Positions 54,401 through 64,000 of a DNA stretch of 64,000 bases are shown here, piece by piece. Under the pieces are notes generated by a model. The model searched no databases. It worked only from the letters and a program-made list of their open reading frames with translations, and was not told where the DNA came from. The position numbers and the translations under genes are program-made. Numbering within the stretch: position 1 is the stretch's first letter; each line of letters opens with the position of its first letter. The DNA lies in assembly GCF_010731855.1 (NCBI RefSeq), contig NZ_AP022620.1, positions 5,632,752 through 5,696,751 of the forward strand. Direction: 5' to 3'. The DNA comes from Mycolicibacterium anyangense (GTDB lineage Bacteria; Actinomycetota; Actinomycetes; Mycobacteriales; Mycobacteriaceae).

Positions 54401-57400
54401 CACACACACCGCGGCGGCGTCGTCGAGGATGTGGGCGAGCCGGGCGGTCGGGGAATCGATATCGACGGGCACGTAGGTGCCGCCGGCCTTGACCACGGCG
54501 AGGATCGCGACGACGAGATCCACCGAGCGCGGTAGGGCGACGATCACCGGAGATTCCACCCCACCCGAGGTCGGCCAGTGCCGCGGCCACCGCGGCGGCC
54601 CGCCGGTCGAGTTCGGCGTAGCTGAGCCGGATCTCACCGCAGACCACCGCGATGGCGTCCGGGTGGGAGGCGACGACGTCGGCGAACGCGGCACCGAGGG
54701 TGCGAGCAGGCCCGGGCCGCACTGCCCCTGCCGAGCACGCTTTCTCGTCATCGGTCCGCAGATCGAGGGCGCCGACCGGACCGTCGGGTCGCAGCGTGAC
54801 TGCCTCCAGCACGGTGTGCACCCGGTCGGCGAACCGCAGTGCTTGCGTGTGCGACACGACGGCGGTGTCGTACTTGATCTCCACCGTCAGCTCCGCACCC
54901 AGATACGCGACGAGGGCGACCGGATAGTGCGGCGCGTCGGTCCCGGTGAAACCGCGATAGGTCAATGCCGTTGGGGCTGAGGCGGTGTATTCCGGTGTGG
55001 CGGGAAGTTCTCGACGACCACCAGGGTGTCGAACAGTTCGCGTGCCCCGGCCATCCGAGCCAGCTCCGGAAGGCCGATGTGAGTGGCATCGAGTACCTCG
55101 GTCTGCTGGCGGTGCACAGCCTCGATGACCTCGCCGAGCGGGGTCTGCTCGTCCCAGGACATCGTCACCGGGATGGTGTTGATCAGCAGTCCGACGATCG
55201 AATCGGTGTCGGCCAGAGCGCCGCCGCGACCCGACACGGTGGATCCGAAGACGGCATCGGTGCGTTGGGTCAACCTGCCCAGCACCACACCCCATGCCGC
55301 GTGCAGCACGGTACTGACCGTCACCGCGCGGGTGCGCGCGTAGTCGGCGAGCGCGGTGGTGTGCTCCGCGGAGAGCCGCCGCACGACGCTGCGGTGCTCA
55401 CCGACCGCGGCGACGTCGTCGAACAGCAGGGTGGGTGTGCTGCCGGCCAGAACTGGCGCCCAGGTCGCGCGCGCAACTGCGGGGTCACCGGCGGCCAGAG
55501 CCTCGACATGGTCGCGCAAGGTCACCCCGGTCGGGTCGGGCGCCGGACCTGCTCCGGTAGCGGCGTTGTAGTGCGCGACGATGTCACCGAAGATCAGCGG
55601 ATAGGACCAGCCGTCGGCCACGATGTGGTGCAGTGTCTGGATCAGCCGGTGTTCGGTGGCCGACTGCGACACCAGCGTGTAGCGCACCAGCGGTGGCTCG
55701 GCCAGGTCGAACGTCCGGGAGAGCTCCTGTGCTGCAATGCTTTCCCACTGATCACCGGGAGCCGTCACGGCTTCGAACGGGACCGGGACATCCGCCCACA
55801 CCACCTGGGCGATCCGCCCGTCATGCAATTCGTGGAAGCTGGCCCGCAGCCCCTGGTGGCGCCGCAGCACCGCCTGCGGCGGCGGCCAGGACGTCGGGTT
55901 CGACGGGGCCGCTGAGCTGGGCGACCTGCTGCACCACATAGCTGGCGGTGTCGTCGACGATGTGATGGAAGTACATCCCCTGTTGCAGCGGCAGCAGTGG
56001 CAGCACGTCCTCCACCACCCCGGAGCGGGCCCACGCGTCGATGTCGTCCTGGGTCACCGGGATCAACGGGAAGTCCGAGGGCGTGTGACCGCTCAGGTCG
56101 GCGCAGCGGGTCAGGGCCGCCAGGGCCTGTGCCCACAGCCGTGCCAGCTCGGCCATGGTGGATTCGTCGGCCAGCCGGGCGGGCCACGACAGGGTGGCGT
56201 GCAGGAGGGTGCCGTCGGGCCCGTCCTCGGCCAGCGCGTTGATCTCCAGTGCCACAGCCGGGTTGGTGGGGTCGACACCTTCACGCAGTGCCCCGACCCC
56301 GGCGACCGGCCGCCAGAGCTGCTCGTCGCCGCCGGTGAACCGGCCGAGATAGTTGAACAGGATCTGTGGGGCCGGGCCGATGATGGGCGACGGATCCGCC
56401 AGATGCCGAAGCACTCCATATCCCAGCCCGCGGCTGGGCACCTGGCGCAGCTGCTCCTGACCGCCTTGACCGCGCCCGCCAGCCGTGGCCCGGCATCGAG
56501 AACCTCGTCCCAGGACAGCTCCCCGGGGTCGATGCGGACCGGATGGATGGCGGTGAACCAGCCGACGGTGCGCGAGAGGTCGAGATGCCCGGCCACCAGA
56601 TCGGCCTCCCGGCCGTGGCCCTCGAGATTGAGCACGGTGGCGCTGCCGGCGCTGACTCCCTGCCGGCGGCGCCAGTGCGCCAACGCCAGTACGAGCCCGG
56701 CGAGCAGCACATCGTTGGCGTTGCCGTGGAACGCGGCCGGAACACGGGACAGCAGCGCGGAACCGACCGCGGTGGGCAGCGACACGCTGGTGCTGATGAC
56801 GGTCCCGGCGGTATCGAGTACCGGGTCGGGGGATCCGGTGCCCAGCACCGGATCCGGTGTCGACAGCAGCGCGTTCCAGTAGTCGGTCTCCGGCTCGAAG
56901 CTGTTCTCGCCCAGGGCTTGCGCCCAGGTGCGGAACGAAGTGGGTACCACGTCCAGCGTGAGCGGGCGCCCGGCAGCGACGTCGGCCCATGCCCGGGCCA
57001 AGTCCTCGGTCAGGATGCGCCAGGACACCCCGTCGACCACCAGGTGGTGGATGACCAGCAGCAGCTGGCCGGTTTCGCCGGGATTGTGGTGCCATACCGC
57101 GCGGATCATGACCCCGGACTCGGGATCGAGGTCGTCGGCCGCTGATGCTGCCGCCTGCGCGACGGTGTCCGCACTCAGCAGGCCGGTCTCGACAGCCAGG
57201 ACAGTGCTGACGGTGGGACCGTGCTCGGGCACGCGCAGCGTCCAGCCGCCGGCACGTCCCACCAGCGTGGCGCGCAACATGTCATGCGTGTGCAGGATCG
57301 CTCCCAGGATGGCCTCCAGCTGTGGCAGTGTCATCGCGGCCGGGGTGACCAGCACCATCGACTGGTAGAAGTTGCTCAATGGTGTTGCCGCATACTCTGT

Positions 57401-60400
57401 TTCGGCGAGCATCGGAGTAGCGCGGATATCGCCGATCCCGGAGTCGGTATGCGGCATCGGACGGCTGGATCCGGCTGCGGCGGCGATGGCGGCGACCGTG
57501 CGCCGCCGGAAGACGTCGCGGGGTGTGATCGCCAGACCGGCTTTACGGGCGCGGCCGCACACCGCGATCGAGGAGATGCTGTCGCCGCCGAGGGTGAAGA
57601 AGTCGTCGTCGACCCCGACCTCCTGCTCGAGGCCCAGCACGGTCGTCACGATCCGCAGCAGCGTCGATTCCGCCGCGGTGCGCGGTGCGCCCGAACCGCC
57701 GGTGGCGGCCACCGGTTCGGGCAGTGCGTGGATGTCGAGCTTGCCGTTGATGGTCAGCGGGAGCTCACCGACGATGCCATAGCGGGTCGGCACCATGTAG
57801 GCGGGCAGCCGGGCCGCCAGATGATCGCGCAGGGTGGCGATGAACGCCGTCACGTCGTGCGGGTCATCGGTGGGAATCGCATAGGCCACAAGCTGTTTGA
57901 CCGGTGGCGTTGTGGTCGTGCTGCGCACCACCACCGCACCCCGGGCCACGCCGGGAGCGTGGCGCAGCACCGACTCGATCTCGCCCGGCTCGACGCGATA
58001 GCCCCGGATCTTGACCTGGTCGTCGACCCGCCCCAGATAGTCGAGTTGGCCGTCGGGGCGTCGGCGCATCAGGTCACCGGTGCGATACATCCGGCCGCCG
58101 GCCACGAACGGGTCGGCGATCATGGCCGCGGCGGTCAGGCCGGCCCGGCGGTGATAGCCGCGGGCCAGGCCGACGCCGGCGACGTAGAGTTCGCCGGGCA
58201 CCCCGTCAGGAACCGGTCGCAGTGCGCTGTCGAGGAGGTAGCCGCGGGTGTTCCAGATCGGTTCTCCCACCGTGGGAGTCGCACTGTCGGAAGTCCCCGC
58301 ACCCAGGGTGTTGATGGTGTATTCGGTCGGACCGTACAGGTTGTAGCCCGCGGTGCCCGGGTGATTGCGCAGGGTCGACCACACTTGCTCACTGACGGCC
58401 TCACCGCCCAGCAGCACCAGGGCCGGGACGTGACCGTCGGTGGCGAGCAGGCCCGCCTCGATCAGATGGTGGGAATAGGTGGGGGTGACGTTGATGACGT
58501 CGATGTGGTGGCGGCGGCAATAGGCGGCCAGCGCCGGTGCGTCGCGGCGCAGCTCCTCGTCGCAGATGTGGACGGTGTGCCCCTCGACAAGCCAGAACAG
58601 CTCCTCCCAGGACATGTCGAAGGAGAACGACACGGTGTGGGCGATCTGCAGCTGTTCACCGCCGGCGGCGGCCCGGGCCACCGTCGGGGCGAAGATCGCC
58701 TCGCGGTGGTTGAAGAACATGTTCGACAGTCCCGCATAGCCGGTCAACACGCCCTTGGGCCGCCCGGTGGTGCCCGAGGTGTACACCAGATAGGCCGGAT
58801 GGTCGAGCCGTCCCGCGCCGGTGAACCCGGCCAGTTCCGACTCGGTGAGGCGGTGATCAGCGGTGGCGCCGATCGCTGGATCGTCGATCGTGATGACCTG
58901 TGCGCCGGCTTCGCGTGCGCAGTGGGCGACTTCGCTGTCGGTCGCTGCGGTCAGCAGCAGCACCGGCGTGGCGTCCTCGACGATGGTGCGTAGCCGTTCG
59001 GTGGGCAGGTCGAGCTCCAGAGGCAGGTAGGCGGCGCCGGACCGCAGCACCGCGAACAGTGCCACCACCATCTCGATGGATCGCGGAAGCGCCAGGGCGA
59101 CAAACGCTTCGGGCCGGGCGCCACGGTGGCGCAGGAATCGGGCGAGCTGATCGACGCGGCGGTCCAACTCGCCGAACGACAGGCGCCGGGATCCGAACAC
59201 CAGGGCGGTCAGGTCGGGAGTCTGTTCGGCGCGGCGGGCCAACAGGTCGGCGATGGTGCGGTCGTCGAGGGGGTGGCTGGTTTGCGACCAGACGTGTTCG
59301 AGCGCAGTACGGTCGGCGGTACCCACCAGTTCGACGGCACCGACAGCGTGTCCGGGCCGTTCGGAGATCTGATCCAGCACGCTGAGCAACTGCTCCACCA
59401 TGGCGCGGGCCCTGGCGTCGTCGATCACCCGGTACTCCAGCTTGACGGTGAGCTGGTGGCCCGGGGTGAGTACCCAGGTCAACGGGAAGTGCGTGGTGTC
59501 GTGGTAGTGCACGCCGGTGATGCCGTGGCCGGCTTCCAGGTCGGTAAAGGTGTCGTCGTCGAGGAAGTTCTGCAATACCAGGAGTGAATCGAACAGTGCG
59601 GTGGCCGAATCGCCGGCCGCCCGCTGGATATGGCCCAGACCGAGATGGTCGTGGCGCATCATCGTCGTCCGCTGTTGGTCGATCGCTCGGATGCAGGATG
59701 AGGCTGATCGCTTGGGGGACAGATCGATTCGGACCGGGACGGTGTTGAGGAAGAGCCCGATGGTGTCATCGATCCCGATCAGCTCGCCGGGACGCCCGGC
59801 CACCGTCGTCCCGAGGACGACGTCGGTGCTGCCGGCGTGATAGCCGGTGACCATGGCCAACGCGGCCGTCACGACCGAATTGAGGGTGACCCCCAGTGCG
59901 GTCGCGGTGTCGGTGAGCCGCCTGGTCAACTCGGCGGGCACGGTCGTCACGATCCGGCCGGGTTCGGTACCGGCACCGGCGTCGGGGTGCTCCGGTGCCG
60001 CGCCGGTGGCGAGGGTGGGTTCCTCCACCCCGGCGAGCAACTCGCGCCAGGCCTGCGTCGCGTCGGTGTCGCCGAGAGCGGCACGCCACTGCAGGAATCG
60101 GACCACGACGTCCCCGTGTGGCTCGATCATTCCGCGCTGCCCGTCGGATGCGTACAGCGCGAAGAACTCTCGTAGCACCAATTCGCGTGACCAGCCGTCG
60201 AAAAGCAGGAAGTGATAGGTGAACAGCATCCGGTCGCGTCCGTCGGGCAGCCGCATCAGCGTGATCCGCAGCAGTGGCGGGACGGCGACGTCGAAGGCGG
60301 TGGTGCGGTCGGAGTCGGCGATGCTGCCCGACTCGCCGGCGGGGTCGACGCTGGTGGACAGGTCGACCACCGCGATGTCGGGTGGAGTCCGGCGGCGACC

Positions 60401-63400
60401 ACCTGCACCGCAGTGGTGCGCTCGCCGTCCTCGATCGTGCCGAAACCCACCCGCAGCTGTGGGTGGCGAGCCAGCAGCGCGTGCAGTGCGTGTCGGCACC
60501 GGTTGGCGTCGAGGTGCCGGTCGAAGTCGAAGGTGTTCTGCACGATGTAGGTCGACCCGGCACCATCGAGGGTGCTTTGGTAGTACAAGCCCTGCTGCAG
60601 CGGGGACATCGCCCAGACGTCCTCGACATCCGGCCCCAGCCGCTCGATCGCGTCCGCCGACAGCGCGACCGTAACGAAGCGCTCAACCGGCGCCGGTGCC
60701 GGGTCGGCCGTCGGGTTGCCGCACTGGCGAGATGCATGGCGCTGCGGTGGCGAAAGACGTCCTCGGTGGTCAGCAGGTAGCCGCGGCGCGCCAGCCGGCT
60801 GGTGAGCCGGATCGCGCCGATGCTGTCACCGCCGAGGGCGAAGAAATCGGCGTCGGCACTCACGGCGGCGCGGCCCAGGACGTCGGCCATCACCTCGACG
60901 ATCGCGTGCTGTACCGGGTCGGCCGGACCCACCGTACCCACGGACTCGGGGAGCTGCCCATGGGCCAGCGATCGCAACGCGGCCGCATCACGCTTCCCAT
61001 TGGGCAGCAACGGGATCCGATCGATCCGCGTGATCGTGCCGGGAGCCAGGTGACGGGGGGAGTCGACTGTCCAGCCAAGCCCGCAGCTCGGCGGTGTCGA
61101 CCGCGTCACCAACAGCGAACGCGGCCAACGCGGATCCAGTCGCGATGACGGCGGCGCCAACAACGTCGTTGTGGCTCAACAGCACCGACTCGATCTCGCC
61201 GGGCTCGACCCGGTAGCCATTGACCTTGATCTGCTCGTCGACGCGGCCGGCGAACATGACGGTGCCGTCAGGGCGCAGTGCGCCGAGGTCCCCGGTGCGG
61301 TACATCCGCCCGCCCCCCCCGGCGTGGCCACGAACCGGGTTGCGGTCTGGGCCGGGCGGTGCAGATACCCGCGTGCCAGTTGTTCTCCGCTGACGTAGAT
61401 CTCGCCGATCGCGCCGGCCGGGACATCGGACAACGTGTGGTCGAGGATCCGCACGGTGGTGCCGGGAACCACGTGACCCAGCGTGACAGCCTCGCCGTGC
61501 TGTTCGCCGGCCAGGACGTCGCCGGTGACCTCCGAGCTGCCGTAGGAGTTGACGATGGCGGCTGCCGGGCAGGCGGCGCGCAGGGCCGCGATATGTCCGG
61601 ACTCCAGCGGCTCTCCACTGAGAATCCAGCGACGCACCGAGGCCAGCTCGCCACGATGCTCGCCGGCCAGTGCATGGGCCAGCGACGGCACCGCCACCAG
61701 TTGGGCCACATCGTGGGCGGCGATCAGCTCGGCCATCAACCGGCCGTCGCGGGCGGCGGTGTCGTCGGCCAGGATCGTGCATGTCCCGGCGGCGAGGCCG
61801 GCCAGCAGCTCGGTGGTGCCGTCGATGAACGACAGCGACGACTTGGCGAGCCGCACCTGGGCGGGCCAGTCGGCGAGCGCCCAGCGCACCCGATGGGCCA
61901 GCGCGCCATGGCTGCCCACCACCGCCTTGGGTTCACCGGTGGACCCTGAGGTGTAGAGCACCGACACCGCGTCGAGCGGTCCGACGGGCACCGGCCGCCA
62001 CGGGCCGCCACCGTCGACGGTGTCGCTACCGATCACGGTGCAGCCCTCCGGTATGGCACCGGCCACCGCGGCGGCGCCGATCTGATCGACCAGCACCGCG
62101 CGCGGGCGGGCATGGCCGAGCATGAAGCTCACCCGCGCCTGCGGATAGGTCGGATCCACCGGCAGATAAGCGGCGCCCAACCCGATGACCGCCCACAGGG
62201 CGGCCACCAGATCGGCGTCCCGCACCATCGACAGCGCCACCACATCACCGCGGCCGACACCGGCTTCGGTGAGCCGGTGGGCGAATGCCGCTGCGCGGTG
62301 GTCGATCTCGGTGTAGCTGACCCGCCGGTCGCCGCAGACGAGGGCCGTCCGGTCGGGATTTCGGCTGATCGCATCGGCCAGCAGCGCCGTGACCGTGCCG
62401 GCCGGCGCGGTCGCCGGACGACTCAGCGGGCTGCCCAGCGGCACGGCACCACACGGCACGCCGGGATCGGCGACGACCGTGGCCAGCAGGTCGCGCACCG
62501 CCGCGGCGACGGAATCGGCGAATGCGTCCGAGACGTGGGCGCGATCGTTGGTCACGGTGAGAGTCACGGTGTCGTGCACGGCGATCATCAGCGTCAGCGG
62601 ATAGTGCGGGGCTTCGACCACGGTGACCGCACCGAAGGACAGTTCGGCACCCGAGAGCGCGGCCGAGCCCAGGTTCTCGATCACCACGAGGGTGTCGAAC
62701 AGCGCGGGCAGCCCGCTGATCTGGTGGGCCTCGGTCAGCGGCAGATGATGGTGATCGAGCACGGTGGATTCCCGCTCGGCCAGCCGCCCGGCCACCTGCG
62801 CCGCGGTATCCGAGGGCGACCAGCGCACCCGCACGGGGACGGTATTGACCAGCAGACCCACCATCTCCTCGATACCGGGCAGGTCGCCGTGACGCCCGGA
62901 CACGACGGTGCCGAACACGACGTCCGGGCGGGCGGTGAGCCGGCCGAGGACGATGCCCCATGCGGAGTGCAGCAGGGTGCCGACCGTGACCGAGGCCCGT
63001 GCGGCCGCCGCCGACAGCTCGGTGCGGGGACCGAGCTCCAGCTGCCGGGTACCGAAGCCGTCGCCCCGCACGTCGGTCCCGTCGGCCGCGGCGATCGTCG
63101 TCGGCCTCGATCCCGGCCAGCACCGATTGCCAGGCGCTGCGGTCGGCGGCATCGTCGCGGTCGGACAGCCAGCCGGTGAAGGCGCTGAATTGTGGTGCAG
63201 GGCCGCCGAAGTCGACGCCGTCGTAGGCGGTCAACAAGTCGCGCAGGACCAGCGGCACCGACCAGCCGTCGGCGACGATGTGATGGACCGTCTGGATCAT
63301 GGTGTACCGGTCGGCGCCACGGCGGACCAGCGTGTAGCGGGTCAGCGGCGGTTGCGCCAGATCCAACTGGCGCCGCCGGTCGCGTTCGGCCAGCCGGTTG

Positions 63401-64000
63401 ACCATCCGGTCGTCGGCCGGTTCCTCGACGACGTCGAAGTCCGGTGCGATGCCGCTGGTCTGTACCGCGACCGGGGTGCCGTCGGCGATCGTGGTGAATG
63501 CGCACGACAGCGCCTGGTGCCGGGCGGCGACCACCTCGATGGCGCGCTGGAATCGCGCGATGTCCAGCGGCCCGGTGATGTCGACGATCTGCTGCACCAG
63601 GTAGGGGTCGTGGCGGCGATCGAAGGTGGAGTGGAAATAGATGCCCTGCTGGGTGGCTGTGAGCGGCAGCACATCGGACAGGCCCGGATACCCGGCTTCC
63701 AGCTGCCGGACATCCTCGGGGCGCAGCGTCACCAACGGGAAGTCCGCCGGGGTGTGTCCGCCGACATGCTCATCGGTGGCGATCAGGGTCAGCAGGTCGA
63801 TCCAGCGCTGTGCGGTGGCGGCGATCTCGGCCTCGTCCGCCGCCGTCCCCGGCCAGCTGAAGGTCGCACGCAGGACGGTGCCGAGGGCGCCGGTGACGGC
63901 CTCGGCGTTGACTTCCAGCAACCGCGGCAGCGGCATTGCCGGATCGCGGTCTTCGAGCACAGTGTGTTCGTCGGTGAACGACCAGTCGCCCCGGCAGTGT
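44578..64000 (-). CDS. Exochelin-type nonribosomal peptide synthetase, 5' end outside window, frame broken in sequence
   Basis: One continuous NRPS fills the last 19.4 kb on the minus strand. From the right edge the domains are: end of an E domain, C-A-T (beta-Ala), C-A-T-E (hydroxy-Orn), C-A-T-E (Thr), C-A-T (hydroxy-Orn), C-A-T-TE. The frame is open across base 64000, so the start and at least one module are missing. The segment 44578-51850 is a single clean frame. Between 51.85 and 63.11 kb the coding frame jumps about ten times, while the protein read across the jumps stays well conserved, so this is either sequence error or a very young pseudogene. Colinearity, PanD, the hydroxylase, IdeR boxes and the binding lipoprotein all point to an exochelin-like hydroxamate siderophore (FxbB/FxbC relatives of M. 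smegmatis). Confidence 0.9.
48420..51590 (-). other. NRPS module C-A-T, L-N5-hydroxyornithine
   Basis: Code D-M-E-N-L-G-L-I-N-K again. T is GGHSL and no E domain follows, so the residue stays L, as the C-terminal hydroxyornithine of exochelin MS. The C domain has HFLLLDG (51103-51123) instead of HHxxxDG. The frame is intact. Confidence 0.88.
51600..56095 (-). other. NRPS module C-A-T-E, threonine (to D-allo-threonine)
   Basis: Code D-F-W-N-I-G-M-V-H-K, the exact threonine code. C has HHIVADG. T has GGDSI and the E domain has HHLAVDG; epimerizing L-Thr at the alpha carbon gives D-allo-Thr, the residue found in exochelin MS. Four frame breaks (about 55885, 55005, 54565, 51855). Confidence 0.88.
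56100..60700 (-). other. NRPS module C-A-T-E, D-N5-hydroxyornithine
   Basis: Code D-M-E-N-L-G-L-I-N-K, the published ornithine/hydroxyornithine code. T has GGDSI, E has HHLVVDG. The C domain motif reads HFLLFDG (60194-60214) where HHxxxDG is normal. Two frame breaks (about 60390 and 56460). Confidence 0.87.
60722..63719 (-). other. NRPS module C-A-T, beta-alanine
   Basis: The C domain keeps HHIVADG. In the A domain the usual FDxS reads SFIDGTTE, so the Asp is moved from position 235 to 236, which is what beta-amino-acid A domains show. The extracted ten-residue code is I-D-T-V-I-S-S-G-D-K, very close to the published beta-Ala code VDxVISxGDK. T has GGDSI. No E domain, as expected for an achiral residue. 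Four frame breaks lie in or at the edges of this module. Confidence 0.85.
63720..64000 (-). other. NRPS: end of an epimerization domain of the preceding module
   Basis: The partial sequence [20 protein letters not shown], then RLLEVNAE and LRATFSWPG, repeats the C-terminal block seen at the ends of the two complete E domains here (LLEVNAF and LEINALAE). So the module before beta-Ala ends in E and should deliver a D-residue, as expected for the first hydroxyornithine of exochelin. Confidence 0.75.

Noticed and set aside
57221..58993. 590-residue plus-strand frame inside the NRPS
   Set aside because: Antisense to the hydroxyornithine adenylation domain; His/Gly/Arg-rich shadow.
51788..63960. 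Treating the NRPS pieces as separate genes
   Set aside because: The breaks fall within domains, no start signals or stops mark boundaries, and motifs continue across each jump in another frame.
1..64000. CRISPR array or rRNA genes
   Set aside because: No series of spaced identical repeats and no rRNA-like sequence was seen.

Overview
The window is GC-rich actinobacterial DNA, most likely a rapidly growing Mycobacterium (Mycolicibacterium). Supporting signs are a WXG100/DUF1023/LppA-type lipoprotein cluster, an MmpL-type transporter, IdeR-type iron boxes, an Acg-like nitroreductase and an exochelin-type siderophore synthetase. No genome-level identification is possible from the sequence alone.

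Region 1 (1-12.1 kb) is the end of an integrated mobile element. It carries the 3' part of a MobF/TrwC relaxase-helicase (1-2022). Next comes accessory cargo that is visibly more AT-rich: two pairs of overlapping minus-strand genes of unknown function (2590-3508, 3663-5145), a helix-turn-helix protein (5181-6482), a large AAA_13-type ATPase with a CxxC zinc-hook-like motif and a possible PrrC/RloC-like C-terminus (6695-9085), and a trypsin-like protease with a full catalytic triad (9304-10404). The element ends at a 3' tRNA fragment with a CAT anticodon (to 10824). A 1300-bp IS481-family element (10825-12124) has inserted into that fragment and left a 15-bp target duplication. The cargo looks like a defence cassette, but that role is inferred.

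Region 2 (12.3-29.2 kb) is mostly chromosomal. It holds: a WXG100 - DUF1023 hydrolase - LppA-like lipoprotein operon; a TetR/AurF-like diiron oxygenase/DUF4873 locus with a likely TetR operator; an ECF sigma factor plus Asp23/Gls24 operon facing a seven-gene Asp23/AmaP-type envelope stress operon; mgtC under an M-box magnesium riboswitch; a HipBA toxin-antitoxin pair with three operators spaced exactly 26 bp apart; and eutBC (ethanolamine ammonia-lyase).

Region 3 (29.4-39.2 kb) is a compact eight-gene operon with overlapping or nearly touching genes: ThDP enzyme, SRPBCC protein, KASIII-like protein, ACP, acyl-AMP ligase, RND/MmpL transporter, O-methyltransferase and P450. It looks like a small acyl-ACP-based biosynthetic and export cluster that I do not recognise as a described pathway. 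The KASIII has Asn where the family has its active-site His. An aminotransferase and an Acg-like nitroreductase follow.

Region 4 (41.5-64 kb) is an iron-regulated siderophore locus. It has an ornithine N-hydroxylase, a second-copy-style PanD (beta-alanine supply), two IdeR boxes, a siderophore-binding lipoprotein, and a giant NRPS whose 5' end lies beyond 64,000. Adenylation codes read directly from the sequence give beta-Ala, hydroxy-Orn (E), Thr (E), hydroxy-Orn, then a sixth module and a thioesterase. The first four match exochelin MS. The NRPS reading frame is broken about ten times between 51.8 and 63.1 kb while staying intact from 44.6 to 51.8 kb.
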